A stretch of DNA of 9,780 bases from Pseudomonas sp. PGPPP3 (GCA_002256055.1 NKIE01000070.1:1-9780); one strand, 5' to 3'. Positions 1-7,930 are shown, numbered from the stretch's first letter. Translations and numbers: made by a program. Notes: generated from the sequence alone by a model not told the origin.

Positions 1-237
1 AAAGCCCTGCACGCACGGGTGATCAACACCGAGTTCAAAGACCTGAAAAACGGCCAGTACAAAATCATCAGTTTCTACGCCAAGAAGGCCCGCGGCCTGA
101 TGGCGCGCTATGTGATCAAGGAACGCCTGCAAGACCCGGCCGGCCTCAAGGACTTCAACGCCCAGGGCTACCGTTTCAGCAGCGAGCACTCCAAGGCCGA
201 TAGCCTGGTGTTTCTGCGCGACCACGCCGACGACTGA
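1..237 (+). CDS. yaaA: Peroxide stress protein YaaA (DUF328/UPF0246), C-terminal part
   Basis: Frame 1 is open from the first base to the TGA at 235-237. It gives the last 78 residues of a protein whose 5' end lies outside the window; the GTG at position 19 is internal, not the start. The segment has the hallmark C-terminal block of the YaaA family: [20 protein letters not shown], then RGLMARY, a GYRFS-like stretch and a charged tail. In E. coli, YaaA (about 258 residues) is a cytoplasmic protein induced by OxyR. It limits hydrogen peroxide damage by lowering free intracellular iron, and a DNA-binding fold has been described for the family. Role here is inferred from family membership. The next gene starts 36 bases downstream on the same strand, so co-transcription is possible. 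Confidence 0.93.
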   Translation, partial: KALHARVINTEFKDLKNGQYKIISFYAKKARGLMARYVIKERLQDPAGLKDFNAQGYRFSSEHSKADSLVFLRDHADD

Positions 238-273
238 GCCACCCTCAAACTTCTCTTTCCCAAGGACTCTTGC

Positions 274-1104
274 ATGACCCAGCCTGTCGCCCTGATCACC
301 GGTTGTTCCAGCGGCATCGGCCGCGCCCTCGCCGACGCCTTTCAGGCTGCCGGCTATTGCGTCTGGGCCAGCGCCCGTAAAGCCGAAGACCTGGCCGCCC
401 TGAGCGCCGCAGGCTTTACCGCGGTGCAACTGGACGTCAATGACGGCCTGGCCCTGGGCCAGTTGGCCGAACGCCTGAAAGCCGAAGCCGGTGGCCTCGA
501 CGTGCTGATCAACAACGCCGGTTACGGCGCCATGGGGCCGCTGCTGGATGGCGGCGTTGAGGCCCTGCGCAAGCAGTTCGAGACCAACGTCTTTGCTCTG
601 ATCGGCGTGACCCGCGCGTGCTTTCCGCTGCTGCGCCAGAACAAGGGCTTGGTGGTGAATATCGGCAGCGTCTCCGGCGTGCTGGTTACCCCGTTTGCCG
701 GCGCCTACTGCGCCAGCAAGGCGGCCGTGCAGGCGCTCTCTGATGCCCTGCGCATGGAGCTGGCGCCATTCGCCATTGAGGTCATGGAAGTCCAACCCGG
801 CGCGATCGCCTCCAGCTTCGGCAGCAACGCCAGCGCCCAGGCAGAACAACTGCTGGACGAAGCCTCACCCTGGTGGCCGATCCGTGATGGCATCCGCGCC
901 CGCGCCAATGCCTCCCAGGACCACCCGACGCCGGCCAGCGAGTTTGCCCGTGACCTGCTCGCCGCCGTGCAAAAACGCCGGCGCCCGCATTTGCTGCGCC
1001 TGGGCAACGGCAGCCGCGCCCTGCCCCTACTCGCCGCCCTGGTGCCCAAGGCCTGGCTGCAAGCCGGTTTGAAAAAGCGCTTCGGCCTCAATCGCAGCCT
1101 GTAG
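274..1104 (+). CDS. SDR family oxidoreductase (classical short-chain dehydrogenase/reductase)
   Basis: A 276-residue protein with the full classical SDR signature. The nucleotide-binding TGCSSGIG is at residues 9-16, NNAG at 80-83, and the catalytic tetrad is N105, S132, Y145 and K149 (YCASK). Arg35 after the second beta strand (SARK) suggests a preference for NADP(H) over NAD(H); this is inference. The protein should be a cytosolic Rossmann-fold enzyme that interconverts an alcohol and a carbonyl. The substrate cannot be read from sequence. The C-terminal 35 residues are basic and hydrophobic (LPLLAALVPKAWL, then KKRFG) and might touch the membrane, as in some lipid- or retinol-type SDRs. 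The ATG is supported by AAGGA at 262-266 with a 7-base spacer. A small membrane-protein gene follows after 8 bases, suggesting translational coupling. Confidence 0.95.
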   Translation: MTQPVALITGCSSGIGRALADAFQAAGYCVWASARKAEDLAALSAAGFTAVQLDVNDGLALGQLAERLKAEAGGLDVLINNAGYGAMGPLLDGGVEALRKQFETNVFALIGVTRACFPLLRQNKGLVVNIGSVSGVLVTPFAGAYCASKAAVQALSDALRMELAPFAIEVMEVQPGAIASSFGSNASAQAEQLLDEASPWWPIRDGIRARANASQDHPTPASEFARDLLAAVQKRRRPHLLRLGNGSRALPLLAALVPKAWLQAGLKKRFGLNRSL

Positions 1105-1112
1105 GGGACGCC

Positions 1113-1502
1113 ATGCACGAACCCACGCCCACCGACGTTGCAGTCAGCCGCCTGGCCCTGAGCGGCGTTGCTGCAGTGATAGTGCTCAACCTGCTGATGC
1201 GCAGCCTGGTGCACCTGGGCGGCGTGATTACCACACTGCTGATCGCCAGCGCCGTCGGCTTCGGCATGGCCCGCTGGTTTGCCTGGCGACAGCAGCGCCC
1301 ACCCAGCAGCAGTGAACGTCTGCGCCTACTCGGCGTTTATGGCGGCGTACTGGCGTTGCTCTACCTCGGTTTGCTCGGCCTGATGGTACTCAAAGACGAA
1401 CCAGGGCCCATGGGCCTGTTGCTGTTCGGCTTGCACTATTTTTGCTATCCCTTACTGGCCTGGCTGGCGTTAGCCGGGCACAACGGGCGACGAAAAATCT
1501 AG
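1113..1502 (+). CDS. Hypothetical four-helix membrane protein
   Basis: A 129-residue protein that I do not recognise as a named family. Four hydrophobic segments are visible at about residues 14-33, 35-57, 72-93 and 99-121. They are joined by a basic, proline- and serine-rich loop (WRQQRPPSSSER, about 58-69), and the protein ends in a basic tail (GRRKI). The positive charges suggest that the middle loop and C-terminus face the cytoplasm. No signal-peptide cleavage site, catalytic motif or metal-binding cluster is evident. The start codon lies 8 bases after the SDR stop, and its GGGGA (1104-1108) overlaps that stop, so the two genes are very likely translated from one message. A role linked to the SDR is possible from context only. 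I do not assign a function. Confidence 0.82.
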   Translation: MHEPTPTDVAVSRLALSGVAAVIVLNLLMRSLVHLGGVITTLLIASAVGFGMARWFAWRQQRPPSSSERLRLLGVYGGVLALLYLGLLGLMVLKDEPGPMGLLLFGLHYFCYPLLAWLALAGHNGRRKI

Positions 1503-1625
1503 CTGTCGGCGCGCAGCAGGCGCGAGGGGCGTTGAGATGACAACAGAGCCACGCAAGCCATCAGCTATGCTGACAAGAGAAGCGCCAGCGCCTCTCTCTC
1601 CCCTGCAAGACGCCGAGTAGTTCTC

Positions 1626-4600
1626 ATGGGATCAGCTGTCACCCGTCGCCATTTCAATCTGGCCCGCCGCATTCAGTTGCAGATCGGCCTGGTGATTGCT
1701 CTGGCGATCATTGCCGTGACCTGGCTCAGCTACCAAACCAGCATGCGCAGCCTGCGCCAGCAAGCGCTCGACAGCCTGCGCAGTGAGGTTTCGTCGCGCA
1801 CCCAGTTCGACTCCGATGTGTTTATCCAAGCCGAACAGAACACCTACCTGCTGCGCGATGAATACCTGCGGCGCCTGCAGGAACAGGCCGGACAAGACCC
1901 GAAGATCGAATTTGACCACTGGTTCGTGCGCTATGCCGACGGCCTGATTCGCGTCCGCCCGGAGTTGGATGACTTCAAGCGCCAGCCCACCATTTACATT
2001 CGTGCCCAGGTTGAGTTGAACGACGATATCCGCCGCCAGGTACTCGTGGCCTTCAAGCTGCTGCGCGAGTGGGGCGCGCCGATGACCATGCGCTACTACT
2101 CGGCCTACATCGACTTGCCCGGCGTCGCCCTGATCATGTATTCGCCCTCGGTCAACTGGGGCCAACAAGCGGACAGCAGCAGCAACAACTTCGACTACCC
2201 ACCGGTGCGCAACTCAGCCCCCGACCGCAATCCTCAACGCCTGAACAGCTGGACCGAGGTCTACTACGACGACAAGGCGAGTATCTGGATGCTCTCCAGC
2301 ATCACCCCAGTGGACCAGCACGGCCAGTGGCTGGGCACCGTATCCCAGGACATTGCCATCGACGCCCTGCTGCAACGCACCACCGAAGAGCATGGCAGCG
2401 ACAGCTACAACCTGATCATCGACGGCCAGCAGCGCCTGATCGCCCACCCGCAGTTGATGGACAAAATCCACCTCTCGGCGGGCAGCCTGCAATTGGACAA
2501 CATGGCCGACCCGCTGCTGCACGACATCACCCAGCTGACCCAGTCCCTCACACAATGGCCCAGCATACTGACCTCCAGCGACGGCAAGTATTACCTCGGT
2601 ATCGGGCGTATTCATGGGCCCAACTGGGCATTCATCAGCGTCTACCCCAAAGCTCGACTGGAAGAAAAAGCCTTCGCCTCCGCCAGTACCATTCTGATCG
2701 CAGGCCTGGTTGGCCTGGTCATTGAACTGCTGTTGTTGGCCTGGATCGTTCGCCATCAGGTCGCCCGCCCGCTGGGCCAGTTGCAACGCGCCACACATTT
2801 GTTGGCCGCCGGCGCGCCGAACCCGCCCCAGCCCACCCGCCGCCGAGATGAACTGGGCAAGCTGGCACGCAGCTTTGTGGCCATGGCCGACAAGCTGCGT
2901 GCTCGCGATGAGGCCCTGACCATACGGGCCAGCGAACTGGAGCATGAGATCCAGCAGCGCCAGGAATCCGAGCTGGCCCGCCAGCGGCTGGCCGAACGCC
3001 TGTCGATTGCCGCCGAAGCCGCCTATCTGGGTGTCTGGGAGTGGGACGTCGGCAGCCAGCATGCCTCCTGGGACGCCCAGACTTATCGGCTCTACGGCCT
3101 TGAGCCGTTCAGCGTGGACTCCAGCCAGGACGCCTGGCTGGCGCTGCTCGCCGAGGACGAGCGGGCGCGCCTGCGGCACCTCCTGCGCACCTGCATCGAC
3201 GGCCCCCACTCCCGCCATGAAACCGAGTACCAACTGACCTGGGCCAACGGCGAAGTGCATCACCTGTCGTGCATCTGCCATGTGAGCTTCGACCACCACG
3301 GCCAAGCCTGCCGTCTGACCGGCGTGCAGGTGGACATCACCGAGCGCAGGCTGGCCGAACAACGCATCCTGCACATGGCCACCCATGATTCGCTGACCGG
3401 GCTGGCCAATCGCCTGTTGCTCACCGACCGCCTGCAACAGGCGATCCTGGCCAATGAGCGCCAGCCACAGCAGGTCGCCCTGTTGTTTATCGACCTCGAC
3501 CATTTCAAGCAGATCAACGACACCCTGGGCCACAGCCTGGGCGACGAACTGCTGAAAGCCGTCGGCCAACTGCTTGGCGCACAACTGCGCAAGGGCGACA
3601 CCCTGGCGCGCTTCGGCGGCGATGAATTTGTCATCCTGCTGCCGCAACTGGCGCGCAGCGAAGATGCCATCGAGCTGGCCGATAATATCCTCCACAGCCT
3701 GGCTAATGCGCTGCTGGTGGAGGGTGCCAGCCTGACCATCACACCCAGCATCGGCATTGCCCTGCACCCCCACGACGGTCTGAATGCCGAAACCCTGCTG
3801 CGCAATGCCGACATCGCCATGTACCGGGCCAAGGCTCAGGGGCGCAACAGTTACCAGTGCTACACCGCCGACATGGGTGAACTGGCCAGCGAGGTGCTGC
3901 GCTTGGAGATCGCCCTGCGCCAGGCCATCGACAAGCAGCAGTTCGAACTTTACTACCAGCCCAAGGTGGCTGCCGCCAGCCAGCACATCATTGGAGCCGA
4001 AGCACTGATTCGCTGGAACCGCCAAGGCCACGGGCAGATTGCCCCAGACAAGTTCATCCCGTTTGCCGAACAGCGCAACTTGATCCTGGGCATCGACCAG
4101 TTCGTCCTGCGCCAAGCCTGCACTCAGTTACGCGAATGGCTGGACGCCGGCATACCGGGCCTGCCGGTAGCGGTCAACCTGTCATCGGCACACTTCGCCC
4201 GCGAGTTTCTGCTGATCGAATTGCAGGCGCTGCTCGACGAATTCGCCCTGCCCGCAGGCCTGCTTCAACTGGAGGTCACCGAAGGCCTGCTGTTGCAGGA
4301 AAGCAGCACCGTGCACAACAACCTTGCCGGCCTGAGGCAGATGGGCATCAAGATCAGCCTGGACGACTTTGGCACCGGCTACTCGTCGCTGTCCTACCTG
4401 CACCGCTTCCCGGTTGATCAGTTGAAGATCGACCGTTCCTTCATCAGCAGCCTGAGCAGCGATGACCCCGACGCACCGCTGGTCAGCGCTATTATCAGCA
4501 TTGGCCATAGCCTCAATCTGTCGGTGATTGCCGAAGGGGTGGAAAGCGCCGAGCAAGCCCAGTTGCTGCACCGTCTCAACTGCGACGAGTTGCAGGGCTA

Positions 4601-4661
4601 CTACTTCTCCCGACCGCTACCGGCGGCGGACTACGCCAAACTGCTAAAGCCGGAGGCTTAA
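1626..4661 (+). CDS. Membrane c-di-GMP enzyme: periplasmic sensor, HAMP, PAS, GGDEF and EAL domains
   Basis: A 1011-residue inner-membrane protein. Transmembrane helix 1 (about 16-36) and helix 2 (about 356-377) bracket a periplasmic domain of about 315 residues. Its end (WLGTVSQDIAID, then LIAHP) resembles dCache sensors. Next come HAMP (about 378-432), a coiled-coil linker (433-465), a PAS_3-like domain (466-575, from GVWEWDV to DITERR), GGDEF (about 582-745) and EAL (about 765-1005). The GGDEF motif is intact (664-668), with an RxxD product-inhibition site (R655-D658) five residues before it, so diguanylate cyclase activity is expected. The EAL domain keeps E792-A-L, N851, E883/E886, D913-D914-F-G-T-G, K934 and E970, so phosphodiesterase activity is also expected. 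Which activity dominates, and the ligand, cannot be told. The start has only a weak Shine-Dalgarno (GAG near 1615). The stop overlaps a convergent gene by 4 bases. Confidence 0.95.
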   Translation: MGSAVTRRHFNLARRIQLQIGLVIALAIIAVTWLSYQTSMRSLRQQALDSLRSEVSSRTQFDSDVFIQAEQNTYLLRDEYLRRLQEQAGQDPKIEFDHWFVRYADGLIRVRPELDDFKRQPTIYIRAQVELNDDIRRQVLVAFKLLREWGAPMTMRYYSAYIDLPGVALIMYSPSVNWGQQADSSSNNFDYPPVRNSAPDRNPQRLNSWTEVYYDDKASIWMLSSITPVDQHGQWLGTVSQDIAIDALLQRTTEEHGSDSYNLIIDGQQRLIAHPQLMDKIHLSAGSLQLDNMADPLLHDITQLTQSLTQWPSILTSSDGKYYLGIGRIHGPNWAFISVYPKARLEEKAFASASTILIAGLVGLVIELLLLAWIVRHQVARPLGQLQRATHLLAAGAPNPPQPTRRRDELGKLARSFVAMADKLRARDEALTIRASELEHEIQQRQESELARQRLAERLSIAAEAAYLGVWEWDVGSQHASWDAQTYRLYGLEPFSVDSSQDAWLALLAEDERARLRHLLRTCIDGPHSRHETEYQLTWANGEVHHLSCICHVSFDHHGQACRLTGVQVDITERRLAEQRILHMATHDSLTGLANRLLLTDRLQQAILANERQPQQVALLFIDLDHFKQINDTLGHSLGDELLKAVGQLLGAQLRKGDTLARFGGDEFVILLPQLARSEDAIELADNILHSLANALLVEGASLTITPSIGIALHPHDGLNAETLLRNADIAMYRAKAQGRNSYQCYTADMGELASEVLRLEIALRQAIDKQQFELYYQPKVAAASQHIIGAEALIRWNRQGHGQIAPDKFIPFAEQRNLILGIDQFVLRQACTQLREWLDAGIPGLPVAVNLSSAHFAREFLLIELQALLDEFALPAGLLQLEVTEGLLLQESSTVHNNLAGLRQMGIKISLDDFGTGYSSLSYLHRFPVDQLKIDRSFISSLSSDDPDAPLVSAIISIGHSLNLSVIAEGVESAEQAQLLHRLNCDELQGYYFSRPLPAADYAKLLKPEA

Positions 4662-5545
4662 GCCGGCGCCAGCTGTGGCTTGGGCCGGCGAAACACCAGG
4701 ATATTGCCGAGCATCACCAGCAGCAGACCGAGCAAGGCTGGCGGCGTCCATTGATAGCCCTCGACCATGGCAGAGATATTCAGCGCCACCAACGGGAACA
4801 GCACCGTGCAATAGGCCGCGCGCTCCGGGCCCATGCGCCCGACCAGGGTCAGGTAGGCGGTAAAGCCGATCACCGAACCGGGAATCGCCAGGTACAGCAG
4901 CGAGCCGATATAGCGCGTGCTCCAGTCGATCTCCAGCGGCGTACCGCTGACCAGGCAGTAGCCAATCAGCAGGATGGCGCCGTAGGCCATGCTCCAGGCA
5001 TTGGTGCTCAGTGGGCGGTAACCGGCCTTCTGCTGCAGGCTGGAGAGCAGGTTGCCGGCAGAAAAACACAGGGTGCCCAGCAGCGATAAACCCAGCCCCA
5101 ACAACGTCTCCCGGCTGGCCTCATGGCCGGCCAACTCCGGCCAGAACAACAGGCCCAGGCCGCCCAGCCCCAGAGCACCGCCGGCCAGCACATTGGCGGC
5201 AATCCGCTGGCGCAGGAACAGCCGCGCATTCAGCGCATTCCATAGCGTGGCAGTGGAAAACACCACGGCGATCAGGCCACTGGGGATCCACTGGCTGGCG
5301 GTGTAGAAGCACAGAAAATTCAGGCTGAACAAACACAGACCCTGGGCCAGGCACAGCCCCTGAGTACGCCGATCCAGGCGCTGCAAACCGCCGCTGAGCA
5401 GCAGCACGGCAAACAGCACCAGCGCCGCCAGGGCAAAGCGATAGGCGATGGAGGCGGCCAGCGCCACCTCACCCAATTGCAGTTTGATGGCGATCCAGGT
5501 GGTGCCCCAGATCAGCACGGTCAACAGATACAAAAACAGGTTCAT
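4658..5545 (-). CDS. EamA/DMT-superfamily transporter
   Basis: I choose the ATG at 5545 (295 residues) because GGGAG sits 7 bases before it. The frame also allows a GTG at 5563, which would add six residues but has no ribosome site. The protein is two tandem EamA repeats with about ten hydrophobic helices. The first repeat opens with the typical LLTVLIWGTTWIAIKLQLG. A PSGLIAVVFSTATLWNAL-type segment closes that repeat, and the second repeat ends in LLGLLLVMLGNILVF. Such proteins are inner-membrane exporters or exchangers of amino acids, metabolites or drugs; the substrate cannot be predicted. It lies 69 bases downstream of arsJ on the same strand, so read-through from the arsenic operon is possible, but nothing in the protein points to arsenic. 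Its 3' end overlaps the convergent GGDEF-EAL gene by 4 bases. Confidence 0.92.
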   Translation of the reverse strand: MNLFLYLLTVLIWGTTWIAIKLQLGEVALAASIAYRFALAALVLFAVLLLSGGLQRLDRRTQGLCLAQGLCLFSLNFLCFYTASQWIPSGLIAVVFSTATLWNALNARLFLRQRIAANVLAGGALGLGGLGLLFWPELAGHEASRETLLGLGLSLLGTLCFSAGNLLSSLQQKAGYRPLSTNAWSMAYGAILLIGYCLVSGTPLEIDWSTRYIGSLLYLAIPGSVIGFTAYLTLVGRMGPERAAYCTVLFPLVALNISAMVEGYQWTPPALLGLLLVMLGNILVFRRPKPQLAPA

Positions 5546-5552
5546 CAGACGG

Positions 5553-5557
5553 CTCCC
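5553..5557 (-). promoter_or_regulatory. Ribosome binding site of the EamA transporter gene
   Basis: GGGAG on the minus strand, 7 bases before the ATG at 5545. It lies inside the region that the upstream GTG start (5563) would translate, so it argues for the shorter protein. Confidence 0.75.
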
Positions 5558-5592
5558 AATCACGAAGCCAAAGTCTGCGCCGCCCAGGCCAG

Positions 5593-5614
5593 GCGCACTT
5601 GCACAAAGTTGCGC
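5593..5614 (-). terminator. Hairpin directly after the arsJ stop codon, possible weak terminator or 3' stabiliser
   Basis: Read on the minus strand, GCGCAACTT, a 5-base loop, then AAGTGCGC form an 8-pair stem with one bulged base. It starts right after the arsJ TAA. No T-run follows, so a classic intrinsic terminator is not shown. It may mark the operon end or only trim or stabilise the message before the EamA gene. Confidence 0.3.
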
Positions 5615-6841
5615 TTATCTAGGGGCTGTCACCCCATGCCGCGGCAAGCCGATTGAGATCAGCGCCGCCAGCAACACGAATGCCGAGGAAATCCACAAAC
5701 ACGCCTCCAGACCGTGCGCTTGATACACCCAGCCCGACAGCAAGGTGCCGAGCAGGCGACCGAGGGCGTTGGACATGTAGTAGAAGCCCACGTCCAGCGA
5801 AACGCCATCGGCCTTGGCATAGCTGACAATCAGGTAGCTGTGCAGCGAGGAGTTGACCGCAAACAGCGCGCCGAACAGCAGCAAGCCGCCGATCAGCACC
5901 CACTGGGCCGGCAACGGGCTGCCCAGGCCCAGGGCAATCGCCGCCGGCAACCCGGCCAGCAGCAAAGCCCAGACAAACGCCGCCCGACCATCCGGCAGCT
6001 CACCGCTGGCCTTGCCGGTGATGCGCGGCGCGAAGGACTGCACCACGCCATAACCGATCACCCAGGTGGCGAGAAACCCACCCACCTGCCAGAAGTCCCA
6101 ACCGAACACGGCGGACAGGTACACCGGCAACGCCACCACAAACCACACATCGCGGGCACCGAACAGAAACAGCCGGGCGGCAGAAAGAATGTTGATTGCC
6201 CGGCTCTTGGACAGGATGTCGCGAAACTTCGGGTTGCCGCTGGCCTTGCCCAGGTCCTTCTGCAACAGCCACAAGCTGGCCAGCCAGATCAGCGCCAGCA
6301 CGGCAGCCATGGCCAACACCGCACCGGCAAAGCCCAGCAGCGCCAGCAACGCGCCGCCGAGGAAAAAGCCCACGCCTTTGAGGGCGTTCTTCGATCCCGT
6401 GAGAATCGCCACCCACTGGTACAACCTGCCCTGCTCGCCATCCGGCACCAGCAACTTGATCGAGCTTTTCGCACTCATCTTGTTCAGGTCTTTGGCGATC
6501 CCCGACAGTGCCTGGGCGCCCATCACCCAGGGGATGGTCAGCCAGGCCGCCGGCACGGTGAGCATCAGCAAGGCGCCCACCTGCAGGCCGAGGCCGATGT
6601 TCATGGTGCGATTCAGGCCCAGCCGCGCCCCCAGATAACCGCCCAGCAGATTGGTGACCACACCAAAGATTTCATAGAACAGAAACAGCGCGGCAATCTG
6701 CAGCGGCGTGTAGCCGAGGCTGTGAAAATGCAGCACCACCAACATGCGCAAGGCACCGTCGGTGAGGGTAAAAGCCCAGTAGTTGCCGGTTACCAGCAGG
6801 TATTGGCGAACATCGGGGGTCAGGCGGGATAAAGCGTGCAT
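5615..6841 (-). CDS. arsJ: Organoarsenical efflux MFS transporter ArsJ
   Basis: A 408-residue major facilitator protein with about 12 hydrophobic segments. An MFS motif A-like loop (GGYLGARLGLNR, residues 67-78) follows helix 2. The conserved-looking block GIAKDLNKMSAKSSIK, charged residues in the first helix (D28, R32), and the gene immediately upstream, a GAPDH, together identify it as ArsJ. Published work on the Pseudomonas aeruginosa pair showed that GAPDH makes 1-arseno-3-phosphoglycerate from arsenate and ArsJ exports it. The compound then breaks down outside, releasing arsenate. This gives resistance to arsenate, not arsenite. The ATG has AGGA at 6850-6853 (minus strand) with an 8-base spacer. 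It is the last clear member of the ars operon, 72 bases after the GAPDH stop. A small hairpin follows its stop codon. Confidence 0.95.
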   Translation of the reverse strand: MHALSRLTPDVRQYLLVTGNYWAFTLTDGALRMLVVLHFHSLGYTPLQIAALFLFYEIFGVVTNLLGGYLGARLGLNRTMNIGLGLQVGALLMLTVPAAWLTIPWVMGAQALSGIAKDLNKMSAKSSIKLLVPDGEQGRLYQWVAILTGSKNALKGVGFFLGGALLALLGFAGAVLAMAAVLALIWLASLWLLQKDLGKASGNPKFRDILSKSRAINILSAARLFLFGARDVWFVVALPVYLSAVFGWDFWQVGGFLATWVIGYGVVQSFAPRITGKASGELPDGRAAFVWALLLAGLPAAIALGLGSPLPAQWVLIGGLLLFGALFAVNSSLHSYLIVSYAKADGVSLDVGFYYMSNALGRLLGTLLSGWVYQAHGLEACLWISSAFVLLAALISIGLPRHGVTAPR

Positions 6842-6864
6842 CGGGTGATTCCTGAATATGCTGT

Positions 6865-6896
6865 GCCCCCGCCCTTCCCCCGCGCAGAGTGGGGGC
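6865..6896 (-). other. GC-only hairpin potential in the GAPDH-arsJ gap
   Basis: The 72-base gap between the GAPDH stop and arsJ holds GCCCCC (6865-6870) and GGGGGC (6891-6896), which can pair. A competing CCCCC at 6877-6881 can pair with the same G-run. There is no T-run. It could be an intercistronic stability or attenuation element, or just GC-rich spacer. Confidence 0.3.
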
Positions 6897-6913
6897 TGGG
6901 CCGAGGGCCGTGC

Positions 6914-7918
6914 TCAGCCGGCCAAACCCACCAGCCGCGCCAGTTCCACGGTGCGGTTGGCGTAACCCCACTCGTTGTCGTACCAGGCGTAAATTTTCAC
7001 CTGGGTGCCGTTGATGACCATGGTCGACAGCGCGTCGATGATCGACGAGCGCGGATCTGTGCGGTAATCGATGGATACCAGCGGCCGCTCTTCATAACCG
7101 AGAATCCCGGCCAGCGAACCCTCCGCCGCCGCCTTGAACAAGGCGTTGACCTCCTCCGCAGTGGTCGCACGCTCAACCTCAAATACACAGTCGGTCAGTG
7201 AGGCGTTGGCCAGCGGCACACGCACGGCGTGGCCATTCAGTTTGCCGCGCAGCGCCGGGAAGATCTCGGCAATTGCAGTGGCCGAACCAGTGCTGGTCGG
7301 GATCAGGCTCATGCCCGAAGCCCGGGCGCGACGCAGGTCCTTGTGCGGCTGGTCGAGGATGCTCTGCGGGTTAGTAAGGTCGTGGATGGTGGTGATCGAA
7401 CCGTGGCGAATGCCCAGGTGTTCGTGGATCACTTTGACCACTGGTGCCAGGCAGTTGGTGGTGCAGGAGGCGGCGGTGACGATGCGGTGCACCGCTGGGT
7501 CGAACAGGTCCTGGTTGACCCCCATCACCACGTTCAAGGCGCCGGCCTCTTTCACCGGGGCGCTGACCACTACGCGCTTCACACCTTGATCGAGATAGCC
7601 CTGCAGCACCGCCACCGTCTTCATCTTGCCGCTGGCCTCAATGACCAGGTCGCAGCCCGACCAGTCGGTGTCGGCGATGGCCTTGTTGGCCGTGACCTTG
7701 ATCGACTTGCCGCCGATCACAATGCACTCGCCAGCATGGCTGGCCTCATGCTGCCAACGGCCATGCACCGAATCGAAATTGAGCAGATGGGCGTGGGTCG
7801 CCGCATCGCCAGCCGGGTCGTTGATCTGCACGAACTCCAGCTCTGGCCAGCCCCAGGCCGCGCGCAGGGCCAGGCGGCCGATGCGGCCGAAACCGTTGAT
7901 ACCCACTTTGATGGTCAT
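6914..7918 (-). CDS. gap: ArsJ-associated glyceraldehyde-3-phosphate dehydrogenase
   Basis: A 334-residue type I GAPDH of normal length. The N-terminal NAD-binding motif [10 protein letters not shown] is at residues 6-15, with N33-D34 favouring NAD. The catalytic Cys152 lies in ASCTTNC and the paired His179 in TTIHDLTN. The substrate-binding region ([13 protein letters not shown]) and the C-terminal [10 protein letters not shown] are present. In an ars operon next to arsJ, this paralogue is known to accept arsenate in place of phosphate. It then forms unstable 1-arseno-3-phosphoglycerate for ArsJ to export; with phosphate it performs the ordinary glycolytic reaction. The start at 7918 is fixed by AAGGAG 6 bases upstream, which overlaps the arsH stop codon, and by the family N-terminus [11 protein letters not shown]. 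An in-frame extension to 8020 would run back into arsH and is not real. ArsH and GAPDH are probably translationally coupled. Confidence 0.96.
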   Translation of the reverse strand: MTIKVGINGFGRIGRLALRAAWGWPELEFVQINDPAGDAATHAHLLNFDSVHGRWQHEASHAGECIVIGGKSIKVTANKAIADTDWSGCDLVIEASGKMKTVAVLQGYLDQGVKRVVVSAPVKEAGALNVVMGVNQDLFDPAVHRIVTAASCTTNCLAPVVKVIHEHLGIRHGSITTIHDLTNPQSILDQPHKDLRRARASGMSLIPTSTGSATAIAEIFPALRGKLNGHAVRVPLANASLTDCVFEVERATTAEEVNALFKAAAEGSLAGILGYEERPLVSIDYRTDPRSSIIDALSTMVINGTQVKIYAWYDNEWGYANRTVELARLVGLAG

Positions 7919-7924
7919 ACACTG

Positions 7925-7930
7925 CTCCTT
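7925..7930 (-). promoter_or_regulatory. Ribosome binding site of the ars GAPDH gene
   Basis: AAGGAG on the minus strand with a 6-base spacer before the ATG at 7918. It decides the start against the longer frame, and it shares bases with the arsH stop codon (7929-7931), which suggests translational coupling. Confidence 0.85.

Noticed and set aside
1510..1524. Hairpin CGCGC-AGCAG-GCGCG after the small membrane-protein gene
   Set aside because: It has only five pairs and no T-run follows, so I do not call it a terminator. Such short GC repeats are frequent by chance in this composition.
1532..1571. Possible promoter before the GGDEF-EAL gene (TTGAGA or ATGACA with TATGCT)
   Set aside because: The boxes resemble consensus individually, but spacers of 28 and 23 bases are too long for sigma-70. 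A promoter probably exists in 1503-1625, but I cannot place it.
2214..4115. Long open frame (633 codons) on the minus strand
   Set aside because: It lies entirely antisense to the GGDEF-EAL gene, whose frame has recognisable domains throughout. The minus-strand protein is a low-complexity, Gln/Gly/Val-rich product typical of GC-rich mirror frames.
5714..6832. Open frame of 372 codons on the plus strand
   Set aside because: It is antisense to arsJ. The translated product is rich in Gln, Arg and His with no family features, while the arsJ frame is clearly a membrane transporter.
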